A DNA stretch of 64,000 nucleotides from Adenophora triphylla var. japonica (taxonomy: Eukaryota; Streptophyta; Magnoliopsida; Asterales; Campanulaceae), in the NCBI GenBank assembly GCA_022495995.1, contig JAFEMH010001474.1, forward strand, positions 404,671 through 468,670, given 5' to 3'. Both the position numbers and the translations under genes were made by a program. Of the stretch, positions 53,530 to 64,000 are shown piece after piece; positions within the stretch are counted from its first letter, which is position 1, and each line of letters opens with the position of its first letter. The notes under the pieces were generated by a model that did no database searches, was not told the DNA's origin, and saw only the letters and a program-made list of their open reading frames with translations.

Positions 53530-54180
53530 TTGAATGTCAAACGTCAACGGGAATTTAACGTCAGAGACGACGCGTTAGTGAAAACTAGCGGGAATTTAAC
53601 GCCTGCGGGAGACGAGGCGTTAGTGAGAACTAATCGATTTTAACGTCGGAGACGGCGTTAGTGAAAACTAATCGGGGAATTTAACGTCTGAGACGAGCGT
53701 TAGTGAAAACTAACCGGGAATTTAACGTCACGGAGACGAGCGTTTGTAGGAAAACTAACTGGGAATTTAACGTCTGGAGACGAGCGTTAGTGAAAACTAA
53801 CTGAGAATTTAACGCCTGGAGATGAGCGTTAGTGAAAACTAATCGGGAATTTAACGTCTGGAGACGAGCGTTAGTGAAAACTAATCGGGAATTTAACGTC
53901 CTGAGACGAGCGTTAGTGAAAACTAATCGGGAATTTAACGTGCTGAGACGAGCGTTAGTGAAAACTAATCGGGAATTTGACGTCTGGAGACGAGCGTTAG
54001 TGAAAACTAACTGGGAATTTAACGTCTGGAGACGAGCGTTAGTGAAAACTAACTGGGAATTTAACGTCTGGAGACAAGCGTTAGTGAAAACTCGTCTGGA
54101 GTCGAGCGTTAGTGAAAACTAACTGAGAATTTAACTTCTGGAGACGAGCGTTAGTGAAAACTAACTGGGAATTATCCTCG
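53530..54180. repeat. Tandem array E, about 42-bp unit
   Basis: About fourteen copies of a unit with GGGAATTTAACGTC and GAGCGTTAGTGAAAAC; lengths vary by a few bases and the best-kept copies lie at 53830-54080. Confidence 0.95.
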
Positions 54181-54889
54181 GGGGATAGGGCGTTAGAAAT
54201 GTCTAATCGGGAAATTTTACACTTTCGGGGCCAAAAGTGGTAAAATTGGAATTGCCAAAAGCCGAGGGGCAAAAGGGGCAAAAATTATTCTCGTGCAGCA
54301 AGAGTCCCACGACTTTTACCGCTTTTTCCGTAAACCTTTTTAAATGCCGAGGCCGGGGAAGAAAAAGCTCACTTTCTTCCATTGTTGCCGGCGAGAGAAA
54401 AGAGAGAGAAATCCAACCCAAATTGCAAGGTTTGCTCGAATTTGTGAGGGAAAATCGCTATGGAGGGTGAAGGAGGACCAATGGCTCGCCACGGAAGGAC
54501 CGACGACGAAAGAACTCGATTGGTTCGGACCATTCGAACCACCACTCTCCCATTGAATCCGGCGGAGTTTTATCCGGCGAGGGACCGCCACAACTCCAAG
54601 GGAGGGATCGAAAGACACGTAAGTTCCCTACAAATTCCATTAATTTCAAGAATGTGCATTCTTTAAATGTTAGAAATTTGTTAGGAATTTACTTAGGGAT
54701 TTTGGTGCCCGATTTGGGGCTTTTGACTTTGCTATGAATCGTTGTCGAAATTGACTAGGACGTAGTTCAATTGACATCATGGGTAGATGACATAAAAATT
54801 TTGGTTGCAAAATTCCATGTCTAAAGGCATTTTCCAAAATTAAAGTAACTTTAATTCGGGACGGAGCGAAATTTTCGAAAAATTCGAAA

Positions 54890-55082
54890 GAATTTGAAAG
54901 TTCCGGATTCGACGGAGTTTTCGAAATGATTTTGAAAGTTTCGGATTCGACGGAGTTTTCGAAAGATTTTGAAAGTTCCGGATTCGACGGAGTTTTCGAA
55001 AGATTTTGAAAGTTCCGGATTCGACGGAGTTTTCGAAAGGTTTTGAAAGTTCCGGATTCGACGGAGTTTTCGAAAGGTTTTG
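54890..55082. repeat. Tandem array F, 37-bp unit, inside an intron
   Basis: GGATTCGACGGAG recurs at 54905, 54943, 54980, 55017 and 55054. Five copies of a 37-bp unit with TTTTGAAAGTTCCGGATTCG. It lies in the first intron of the antisense gene. Confidence 0.95.
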
Positions 55083-57099
55083 AATATACGTAGGAAATGA
55101 ATGAGAACCGTATCTGCATTGCATCCTTTTGACATGCGTTGTTTCATTTTGTTGACGTTGCTTCGTCTTGTTTGTCTCATAGGGACAGGATGGTTGATAC
55201 CCACAACCGTAAGAGCCTGGGTGCCTTTGAGGCGGTGCAGTATCATGGGGCCTTATCCCTGACGTGGGCCCGAGAGGGAGAGAGGAGTCCACGACACCGG
55301 TGATTGACTCCGGCCGGGCCGGGTTTATCGCGTCGTAGCCGCGATTACTGATACGCCGAGGGGCGAGTCCACGTATGTCGCGCCGAGCGAGTACCGTGGG
55401 ATACGACCCACACTTTCCATTTCGTGATGTGGGAGGCGACTGGTGACTCCCACGTATTTTGCCGCTATCACCGGGTTGCCGACTTATGGCAACGCGCCGG
55501 TGCGGGTCGATGGTTACACCCCTGAGCGCTTGTCCGGGTCAGCCGGGTTTTGATATTACCGATGCCAGGGGCTTAGGCATTCTAAGACAGCCGATGGAGC
55601 ATCACTTGAGGGCGGGTGTCGCCGATTATCCGGGCCGGGTCCTCGAGGATGACCGCGGAGCGTCCCGGCTCGAGGGTTCCTTTGGCTTGCGCCGTCGCCG
55701 ACCTTGTTCCCGACTTCCGACACGTCTTGTCACTTCCTCTCGCTCGGTCGCCGACGTATCCGGATGCCGTGAGGGGGTTTGCGTGGGGGGAGGCCGGATC
55801 GGCCGAGCTCTACCATTCCCTCGGACAGTTCTCGCGGGGAGAGAGGAGCACTCATTTAGCCGCTTTACGCCCGTCTTGGATGTAAGTTTACGTGCTTTTT
55901 CTCTTCCTTGCCTCTTTTATGTACTCGTATGTATCCGCTTTGTAGCCGACATAACTTTCCATTCTCTCGCGGTGTCCGGTGCTACGAGGTATTCACCCGC
56001 AGTGCTTCGGGACGTCAAGGAGCCGTACCGTCCCTCGTTCCCCGCCTTGCTAGTTTGGCGTAAGAAGGCGAAGAGGGCGGTCTCTTCGAGGGTTGGCACT
56101 CGAGTGTCGTACGAGGAGATATCTCCGGCGCCGAACCCGGAGTTCTCCGAGAGGATCCACCGACCTCGGTGGAGCAGGTTTGATCATGTCGCGGTGCATT
56201 TCCCGCGAGACTACACGGCGGCGAAGCTCCCGGTGGGACTTCACTGCGACGCCATGTATCTGGGGAGAGGGTGACTCCGTCAAAGCATAGGCAGGGGTCT
56301 CTTCCATTGGTGCCGATGGATCCTCCTTCGTACATGCAAGATCCCCTGAGATGCCGACGGATGAGCCGGAGGGATACCTTCGTGGTGTGTATTTCATCGA
56401 GTACATCATAGCGGGGCCGCCTATGATGTTTTCTTGAGGATGAGGCCGAGGAGCCCACAAAAAGATAGGGAGGGCGAGGTCCCCGGAGGTCCTCGACATT
56501 TTCCCGTCCCACGAGCTAGGCTAGCGTACGAGGGGCCGGACGGTTCGCGCAGCGACTTGTGATCCCACTCCTACGGAGCCGAGACCACGATACGTGGCGG
56601 ACCCCAATGCTTCGGTAAGCATCTTTTCCGATTTTCTCGCATTTGATAGTAGCATTCTCGCACATGATGCATCCGTACTTTCGTTCGTTCGCTTCGATGA
56701 TTTTCCCCGGTTCGCAGTATCCGGCCATACGTACAATGAGGCCATGAGGCCGCGGATCGGTGGTCCGCCTATGCCAGAGGCTCGTGGAATTCATGCGGTG
56801 CGGTTCCCTGAGGAGCGTGGACGTCCGCGATCGGGGGCCGTCTAGGCCGAGGGGTTCGCCCGCTCCCACACTGGTGGGTAGGACTTCACACAGGGTTTGG
56901 GCTCGCGCCCGCGGCGGAACGGCCGGATTTGGAGCTCCTTCTTCGCGCACTCGGGCGCGAGAGGGGAGTCCTCGAGTTCGCGTACTCCGAGGAGTGCCCT
57001 TTGCCTATTCCCTACTGGAGGAGTTCGGCGAGTTCCTCGTTTGCGATGATCCGGCAAATGCGGGGCAAGACGTCCGAGTGTACGGATGACGAAAGGGAC

Positions 57100-57640
57100 T
57101 CGCAGTAGTCCCCTTTTTACTGCTTTCTCTCTTTTTTTTTTTTTTTTACTGCTTTGTTTAGACAAAATGCATGTATTTGTCAGGAACAAATTTTGATTTG
57201 AGATGTATTTGCAAAAAGGCGCCCGTGGGGCGGAACCTGTACTTCGCATATTTATTTTGTGATCACCTTCAGTTATTTTCGGCAAATAAGCAAATAGGTT
57301 AATCAAAAATAAATAAAAAAGAGAAATGCATTAAAAATTGAACGGGTCAAAATTAAGCATGTATGCACTAAATTTTAATTATTTGCACTGTTGCACGAGC
57401 CCTGGGCTAAGGGATATTGTCATTTGTTGAATGAAATCGGGCGAGCACGCAGATTTCATAAGGGTGAACAGGTACGGTTTGGAAATGTTTCCAACTTTAA
57501 GGTACTGGGTAGCAGAGTTGACCAAGTCAATCGGCAGGGGAGTCCGGCCGGACTTGAAATGAATTTCCGCATTCTTTAAATTGCAGCTTTCACTTTGCAA
57601 TTTGTAAGAAGCTGCGCATTGCTTTTGCTCATTCCTGGCC
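57100..57640. other. Region of unclear content within the antisense gene
   Basis: It begins with a T-run (57129-57147) and is AT-rich to 57370. A minus-strand frame (57792-57379, 137 codons) stays open without similarity I can name. Confidence 0.35.
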
Positions 57641-59200
57641 GAAGTTCTTTTCCATTTCTTAAGGTTTTCTTCACCTTCGACATGGCTCCCCTTTCCCAAG
57701 TTATCGTCTCGAATGCAAGAGCGATATTTGGACAATTTTCGCCGTGGGTACGGAACCACACGAGGCGTAACAAAAGGTTTTTCGAAGGTCACGTTACGGG
57801 ATTAAATCTGCTTGGGCTTTGAAGGAGCTCATGCCCAGTTGGGACCTTTTGAGAGCAAATGCGTCTCGGTTACGGGGACGTAAGGAGGAATGTGTACAGC
57901 TTTTCGTACAACGAAGTCACTCCTACGTTTGAAGATTTCCGGCCATCCTGGGAGGACCCGAGACAGACGGCTAGTTCTTCAGTATGCCTTTGGGTGGCAT
58001 GGCCACCGTTGAGAAGCTAGTGCCTTTGTTGGGTATCTCGACCGGAGAAGCATACGGGATGCCGATACAGATTCCGACACGTTGACATTTCGGGACCGCC
58101 CGAAAGATTTGCCGGAGCCGAGGGGAGCGTCTTTGCGTGGGACGCGTTTGCTCTTGCGCGATTGCTACTCTGCTCACATTCACGTCTGCAGGTGTGTGCC
58201 ATCACAACAGTGTACCGGACCTCGGTGAGGCAAAGGCGGAGCGGAGGAGACATCGTGCCATTGGTCTTGGGCGAGACGTTCTGGGCATAGGCCGGATGGC
58301 GACCGTAGCCGATACATGTGGGGAGGGAGTCCCGCTATGCGGCCATGTGGTTGAGGGAGCAGGCTGCGAGATGATGCCCCTGAGGTGCCAATGTCCTGTG
58401 ACGCTTTGTCTTTCTCGCGACGTCCTCTGGTGATAGGGGGTAATCAGTGAGCCGGAGCTCTGGATGGCCGAGACTTGGCACACATCACTTGCGATGGTGG
58501 GTTCCCCATTGGAAGTTCTGAGACTTGTAGGACCGCTCGGGAGGGTCTGCATTGATTGTCGAGTGCGGGGCTGTCTCGGGCGTCCTTCTATATTCCATCA
58601 TTGGTTTTGCGACGATACGGGTGGAGCGGGATGCCACGTGGCGATCTGAGTTATCTTTGCTACTTTTGAGGTGGGATCTCTGCGGATGGAGGATCCTTCG
58701 ACGCCGATGGCTTTGAGTCACCGGTGGTGGCAATACACGTCACTTTCCTGCCGGGGTTCTCTTTCACTTAGAGAGAGAGGGCCTTTGTTCGCCGACGCAA
58801 GATATACGGGCCCCAGTACGAAGAGTGTATGGGAGACACGAGATGGCTATCTTGTGGAGACGGAGTGAGCTGTTGGGTGCCGATCACACGGACGGTTCGA
58901 CATTGAGGAGGACAGAGAGCGAGGGCTAACCACAGGAATCGTGCGCGACGCCATGGCGATTATGTGGCAAGTGCGTCGGGAGGCCAATCAAAGCACTTTG
59001 CGATGATGGCCCGAAGCGGCGGCTCGAGACGTAGCTAGAGAAAGGGCTGTATTGACGTACCACAGGATTGACGGAGGCGTCGGGAAGAGTCCACGAGCCG
59101 GGTAGAAGGCCTACCGAATATTTCTGCGAAGGTGAAGAACACTCGCCGGGGAAAGGGAAAGGGAAGAAGGATGAAGGACCTAGTGCGGGAAACTAGGTTG

Positions 59201-59500
59201 ACCTTCTTTTACCGCATCCGCAGTATCCATACATTGTCATTGCGAGACACATTAATTGATTAATGTTTTATTATAGTTTTGCTAGCGTGTAGCGAGTCAA
59301 GAGTTGACCGTGCTTGAACTCATCAAAGAATGTTTTAACCGTTATGAATTTGTAGGTTAAATGAAAAGAGTTTTTCGAAACACAAGCAATTGATGCTTAT
59401 TATATTTTTTGTTTTTTTAGACCGAACCAAAGATGGGCGCCTACGTTCCCCTTTTACAAGCTGGACTAAGGGGCTCGGGTCACCGTAGTTCGACACTTTA
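59201..59500. other. Spacer between antisense gene and pol of element 3
   Basis: AT-rich; the two coding regions converge on it. Nothing recognisable. Confidence 0.5.
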
Positions 59501-60900
59501 GGTGAATTTGAGAAAAACAAAGACAAAGAAGTGCGACCACTGTTTTTACGGATCATTAGCGGGAATGTATCCGGTTGGGTATTACTCTTTTAGCACTTTA
59601 ATTTACCGAGGGACGGTGTATGGGAAGGAAGGTGAGTTGACTCGTGCTCTTCCTCAAACGAAGTATCTGCGGAGCTTGCTTCCGTTCACGGGGTTAACGA
59701 AAGGGTTTCCGTCCAAGTCCGCTAGCTTCATGGCTCCTCGGAGAAGATTCTTTCGTACTCACGAACGGTCCTATCCAGTAGGCTCCCACTTTCCAGGGGA
59801 TTGGTGCGTAGGAGGCTTTTCCTTTAGCACCAAGTCGCCTTCTCGATGTCTCGGATCTTGACTTTCTTGTCGAATGCTCGTGCCATTACGCTCTGGTAGG
59901 CTCGAGTGTGTTCCATGGCTTTCAATCTGCGCTTGTCGAGTAGAGCAAGTTCGTCGTGACGGCTACGTAGCCATTCGACTTCATTGATCCCGTTTTCCAA
60001 GAGGACTCGGAGGATGGAATTTCCAATTCCACGGGTAACATTGCTTCCATTCCGTAGGTAAGTGCAAGCGGAGTCTCCTGTGGCGGTTTTGGTGATGTTC
60101 GGTATCCCCGAGAGGGCTAGATGTAGCTTTTCGGGCCGGTCCCAGACCTGCGGTGGTCATCTTTACCATTATCGTGCGCGAGTAGTCTTGCTTGTTTTGC
60201 CTCTCTTGCACCATGGTGGTTTGTGGTGCAGTAAGGGAGAGAAGACCTCAAAGTCAAACGTGTGACTACGGGTCTGGTCGGTAGTTGGGTCACAATTACT
60301 TGTTCTCTTCGAAGTGAGTCCCATTGTCGGAGATGATCTCATTGGGCACTCCGTATCGGCACATTGATATTCTCGGATGAACTCCGGCCACCATCCTAGA
60401 ATTAGGTACCTTGTACGATCCGGCTTTACCCATTTGGTGAGAGTAGCTCGATCGCTGACTAAAATGAACTCGTGACCATCAAGCTCCTCGGAGGAGTGAT
60501 CTTGCCGAATGACAGTCGATTCCCCATGTGGCGAAAGGCCGTGGCGTAGTCATGCGGTAGAGTTGCAGTGAGGAGGGATGTGATTTCCGAGGTTGGAAAA
60601 CCGTTGACATTTGTCGCTGGCTTGGATGGACGAAGCCGGATGCGAGTGCATTTCCATTGATATCCAATAGTATCCCATACGGAGGAGAAGTGATTCGTGT
60701 CAATGCTCGGCGTTCATGTGCGTTTACCGCGGGTTCCGTTTGTGAACTTCGGTTCGTGCTTAGCTCACCGGGCTTTTTTGCTTTGTTTACACGCCGAGAA
60801 GGAAGTGGCCCTTGGTGGCGCTTCTTGTACAACATACCCCCGAGGTGACGAGGAAATGGGGATGCCGGGCGTTTTAATGCCATCATGTTTTTGGCTTTGA
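59501..60900 (-). pseudogene. Integrase of element 3, decayed
   Basis: On the minus strand, MTTPRPFATWGID (about 60545-60505) contains the first catalytic Asp. CRYGVPNEIISDNGTHF (about 60360-60310) contains the second. The region 60060-59870 gives the post-core motif (YGMEAMLPVELEIPS) and RLKAMEHTRAYQSVMARAFDKKV of the C-terminal part. These blocks lie in different frames and several stops intervene. The zinc-binding domain upstream (60650-60850) is only vaguely visible. Confidence 0.75.
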
Positions 60901-61130
60901 TCCTTCTTTGTATTTTTCCATCTTCATTTGTGAGAGGCTTAAGCTTCTCCGACTTTGGAGAGTACTTGGTAAATTTGATTATACCGGGGTTCGTCGATCA
61001 AGTTTATTTTGTTTCTTTTTCGATCTTAAGCCAATAGGCGGGTGTTTCCGTCCGCCTTTATTACGCAGGGGTTTACTTTGCTTTTCCCTCGGGAATTTCG
61101 ACAAGCAGAGGGCGAGGGTTGCCAGGGCGT

Positions 61131-61400
61131 CTACGAGCGGTTCCTCGTCTCTTGGCAATGATAGTGAAAAGAGATGTCCTTGACCTGAGCAATAGGCTCC
61201 TCCATGTAACGCGTGGTACTTCTCCGAAGAGCGAGTAATCTACCGTCTTTCCATTTGTTGGATACTTGATTGATGATCAATGCGAGTCTCACATCATACA
61301 TCCGGCTACGAGATGTTGCGCTCGAGGCGGCTTCGAGCACAACCCCGTTGCACAAGGCTTCGTATTTCTATTTGCATTGTTGGTTGCTGTTCAAAGTGGA
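61131..61400 (-). pseudogene. Archaeal-type RNase H of element 3
   Basis: ARLALIINQVSNKW-like wording (in the frame YDVRLALIINQVSNKWK) followed by RYMEEPIAQVKDISFHY corresponds to the DS-LVINQ and end region of the Tat-type second RNase H. The catalytic start is not clearly visible. Frameshifted. Confidence 0.65.
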
Positions 61401-61599
61401 TTGACTTAGTGATGGCCATGGGAGTATGCTTCGTCACTTAGGATCGACAAGGAGCATTCCAATGCCATTTCCCCTTCTTGTTGGCTGCCCCATCAGAAGA
61501 AGAGGCTTAGCCAGCGGTTCTTGCTCGTCAAGTTGAAAAGATTCCGTCAGTCCCAGGAAATTCGCGGATCGGGACCCTTAGGTTCATTGCTCGGGAAGT

Positions 61600-62130
61600 C
61601 GGCAAGGGTTTGTATGCGCCATTACTGCACGCCCTTTGTTGATTTTCTCACCATGTACTTGATGTCGAACTCGGCCGGGAAGAATGACCACTTGGCTAGC
61701 CGCATGTGAGGGATGGCTTGTCAAGAGATATCGGGCCACGGGGTCCACTTTGGAGCACTGGGAGCCTTACCGAATGCGGCCATGTAAGCTCGTTTGGTTT
61801 CCCGACTACCACATACCAAGGCGGTACGGAGTTTCTCTACGATGCTTTGATGGCTAGCCGAGTTCACTTCCTTGAAGCTCTTCGGCTTACGACAGTAGAT
61901 TGCATGCTCAACCTTGGAATCTTTACGTCTCTTGTGCCGGCATTGCTCTAGATAGAGCGTGTACATTCTTTACATCAAGGATCACGGGAGTAGTGAAAAA
62001 CTTGTCTTCGTGTGGCGGGCACGGGGGACAGGGGATTAACCAAGTAGGTCTTGATTTTCTCTGAAGTCAGCATGCGCACTCGGAGTCCCATTTGATGTCT
62101 GGCATTCTTTTCATCATTCGAGTTTGAACA
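61600..62130 (-). pseudogene. RNase H of element 3
   Basis: YTLYLEQCRHKRRKDSKVEHAIYC and the following SFKEVNSASHQSIVEKLRTALV fit, with frame changes, the gypsy RNase H core (alternating with AIYYLSK and EKLCLALV in intact relatives). HMRLAKWSFFPAEFDIKY-like tether wording appears near 61700-61640. No intact frame. Confidence 0.6.
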
Positions 62131-62199
62131 TGGAGCTCAGAAGATGTCAAGCTTGGTTGATGAGAGCGGCGATGTGCGAAGTGCTTCCCATGCCAAGCT

Positions 62200-63170
62200 C
62201 TTCACTTGTCAGGGGTTTGAGGCGGCTTCATGTCGATGATGGCCTTGATTTTCACACAGGATCGGCTTCGATACCTCTTTCTACCGTAAACTACATGTAC
62301 CCCGGTACCTTGCCGCGCTTGACGCCTTAGAAGGTGCAGCTTTGCCGGGTTGACCTCATGGAGTGTTTTCCGAGTACGTTTGAAGAAGCTTCCTCGGATC
62401 TGTGGGCATGTCTTTGCATGTCGATCCTTGGAGTGGATGATCATGTCAAATGTCGACATATACTTCGATTTCTTTGTGAATCATGTCATGGAAGAGGCTG
62501 ACTATGTGCAGGCCATTTGGTAAGTAGCCCAGCGTTCTTTAGACCCGAAATCCAGGCATGGCCAGGTGTAAGAGTATGTCCCCCGTAGGAGCTGGTGAAG
62601 GCGATCTTGGCCACGATCCTCCTCGGACATCTTGATACAGTTGTATCCAGGCAAACCCGTCCACGAGAAGGACTTTACTTGAGAATTCTGCTGTCAGTGG
62701 TGCTCGACTCTGGCATGTCGGAGCAATGTTAGGCGTGGGGAAATCATCCTTAGGGCGGCCTTGTTGAGATCCCGAAAATCCACTGCAAAGCATCGGACCT
62801 TTCGCGTTGGCCTTGGTGACCAGTCACGATAAGTTGGAGAGCCAAGTCGGAGTACTCAATCAACTGCGATGAAACCAACTCGGAGCATTTTCTCAATTTC
62901 TTCTTCCCCAACTTGCAAGGACCACTCTGGCTTGATCTTGCGCAGGCTTACGTTGTGATGAAGGAGCTTGGATTCGGGATCCGAGGGAAGTCTTCGTGCT
63001 CCACGATTGAGGGGATCGAGTCTGGCATGTCCTGATATGACCCGGGCGAACACGTCAACATACTCCAGTGAGAGGAGGCTTATCGGGGCTTCCTTTTACG
63101 TCGGCGAAGAGAGCGCCCACTTGTGTCTCTTTAGGCTCTTTGCAGACCGACTCCCAGGTTAGCCACTTTC
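62200..63170 (-). pseudogene. Reverse transcriptase of element 3
   Basis: Motifs appear in order on the minus strand: EYVDVFA (about 63065), LHHNVSLRKIKPEWSLQVGE (about 62950-62900), RPKDDFPTPNI (about 62760), VDGFAGYN and KMSEED (about 62665-62610), VDDMIIHSKDRHA (about 62440) and KIKAIIDMKPPQT (about 62240). The order and wording (KPEWS, MSEED, MKPPQT) fit the Ogre/Tat clade. Each block sits in a different frame. Confidence 0.8.
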
Positions 63171-64000
63171 TTGGGTCATAACCTCTGCGGCGGCTTGGGC
63201 CCGGTTGTCCTCTTTGGTCAGAAACTACACGCTCGAGAACTTCTTTAATGTATTGTTCATTTAATGTGTGCTTCTTTTAATCAATTGAGTTATTAACGTC
63301 TTTTAAGTTGTTTGTTAAGCTTAGCGGTTGCATTAAAGTGGCCGTGAATGCAGAGGAATACTCAGAAAGGCTGAGACTTTTCATTAAACAAGAACGGGAA
63401 CAAGTTACATGATCGGGGCTCTGACATTATAGTCCTCGTAAGGCCGCTTCGGATGACTCGGAAGGACTCCTGGACTGCGACAGGAGTGAAGCTCAGGAGT
63501 TTGAGACCGGGTTTAGGGAGATGTGGGTGCGGGCCCGGCTTGGTCTTCCAGTTACTGCTGACTTGCCCTTAGTCCGGTGAAAGTTACCCACGATTCTTTC
63601 GATGGCATTCTTTGGATGCTTGAGGAGGGTGCGGGGATCGAGAGGCTTGGCTCCTGCTTTGTCCACTGTCATGGCGATCATCTCTGTTGTCGGAGCTCGG
63701 GCAGTCGATCAAGTTGGGCAACTCCATGACTTCTTCAAACGCAGACTACAGTAGAGAATTTGGTCCAGCTAAGGAAGCGTCTTCTATGACTTACGGTTTC
63801 TTACGCTTTGGACTTACTCTTTGTCTCGAAGTGTGGCCTCGGCTACTGATCCTAACAACTTGTTTCCCACTGAGAGTACCTTGAGTTGCTCTTCCAAGTC
63901 TCGGGATTCCTTTGAATGTGTACTCATCTTTGTTGTGGTGGCGGTTGGTCGAGTAAACATGTGATGTCGAAGGCTTGCTCCCACTTGCTCGGATTAGCTT
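63171..64000 (-). other. Region upstream of RT in element 3
   Basis: No protein is recognisable with confidence; a protease would be expected at or beyond the window edge. The part 63230-63400 is AT-rich and could be the intron that Ogre elements carry near the protease-RT border, but no splice pair was established. Confidence 0.35.

Larger units (their letters stand above)
54460..59200 (+). pseudogene. Antisense, spliced gene of element 3 (mobile-domain-like)
   Basis: A first exon (54460-54618, 53 codons, MEGEGGPMARHGRTDDE) ends at AGACAC/GTAAGT. The acceptor TTTGTCTCATAG at 55171-55182 starts exon 2. Two further introns have consensus borders: 55882-55945 (GAT/GTAAGT to CTTTGTAG) and 56615-56717 (TTCG/GTAAGC to GGTTCGCAG). 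In exon 2, HTFHF followed in a shifted frame by YFAAITGLPTYG and DARGLG resembles the plant mobile domain found in transposon proteins. Later exons (57680-58430) are GC-rich but broken by stops, and I do not recognise them firmly. The gene lies opposite to pol, between pol and the 3' LTR, as in elements 1 and 2. Confidence 0.5.
50162..64000 (-). mobile_element. Ogre/Tat-type Ty3-gypsy element 3, 5' end beyond the window
   Basis: On the minus strand the sequence holds RT (63170 to 62200), RNase H, archaeal-type RNase H, integrase (to about 59500), an antisense gene on the plus strand (54460-59200), tandem arrays, a polypurine tract (52374-52390) and the 3' LTR (52373 to 50162). The element is more GC-rich and more decayed in pol than element 2. 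Size within the window is 13.8 kb. The possible target duplication on this side is ACCCT (50157-50161). Confidence 0.82.

Noticed and set aside
53832..54122. 96-codon frame with VKTNREFNVWRRAL repeats
   Set aside because: Translation of array E with 42-bp units; an artefact of the period being divisible by three.

Overview
This is a repeat-rich window of plant nuclear DNA, most likely from a eudicot. The evidence is spliced genes with GT-AG introns, several nested LTR retrotransposons of plant-specific lineages, and Stowaway, hAT and Mutator type DNA elements. I see no rRNA, tRNA, CRISPR or prokaryotic feature. The species cannot be named from the sequence alone.

Only two cellular genes look intact, and they converge: a three-exon CASP-like membrane protein (25196-26279, +) and a nine-exon BRO1-domain protein (28607-26714, -). 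A broken TSG101/ELC-type UEV gene lies nearby (31186-31640). A possible tiny two-exon gene sits at 9301-9544.

Layout. 1-1680: reversed LTR of a probable Tekay-type chromovirus, inserted in Tat element 1. 1681-8890: remains of Tat/Retand-type Ty3-gypsy element 1 (+), with pol remnants, a large antisense gene and a 3' LTR holding a Stowaway MITE. 8891-12164: non-coding DNA with a long hairpin, a GC-rich element flanked by 14-bp repeats, and at its end the promoter and 5' leader of the CASP-like gene. 12170-25174: Tat element 2 (-), complete with two LTRs and a matching TCTTC target-site duplication, lodged inside that 5' leader. 25196-28607: the two genes. 28608-37370: MITEs, a copia LTR carrying two MITEs, AT-rich palindromic arrays and minisatellites. 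37380-48877: 3' part of a SIRE-type Ty1-copia element (RT/RNase H, extra coiled-coil ORF, 3' LTR), interrupted by a Pack-MULE that carries pieces of ABCG, PPR and oxidosqualene cyclase genes and by an Ogre-like LTR fragment. 48878-50161: a second copia fragment split by a hAT-type element. 50162-64000: Ogre/Tat-type element 3 (-), with a 3' LTR, at least six tandem arrays, an antisense spliced gene and decayed pol; its 5' end lies beyond the window.

Three things stand out. First, all three Tat-clade elements carry an antisense gene between pol and the 3' LTR, with introns and, in at least two, a TATA box. Second, a complete 13-kb retrotransposon separates the CASP-like gene from its core promoter. 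Third, a Pack-MULE with confirmed ends has collected fragments of at least three unrelated gene families and still keeps a usable-looking captured intron.
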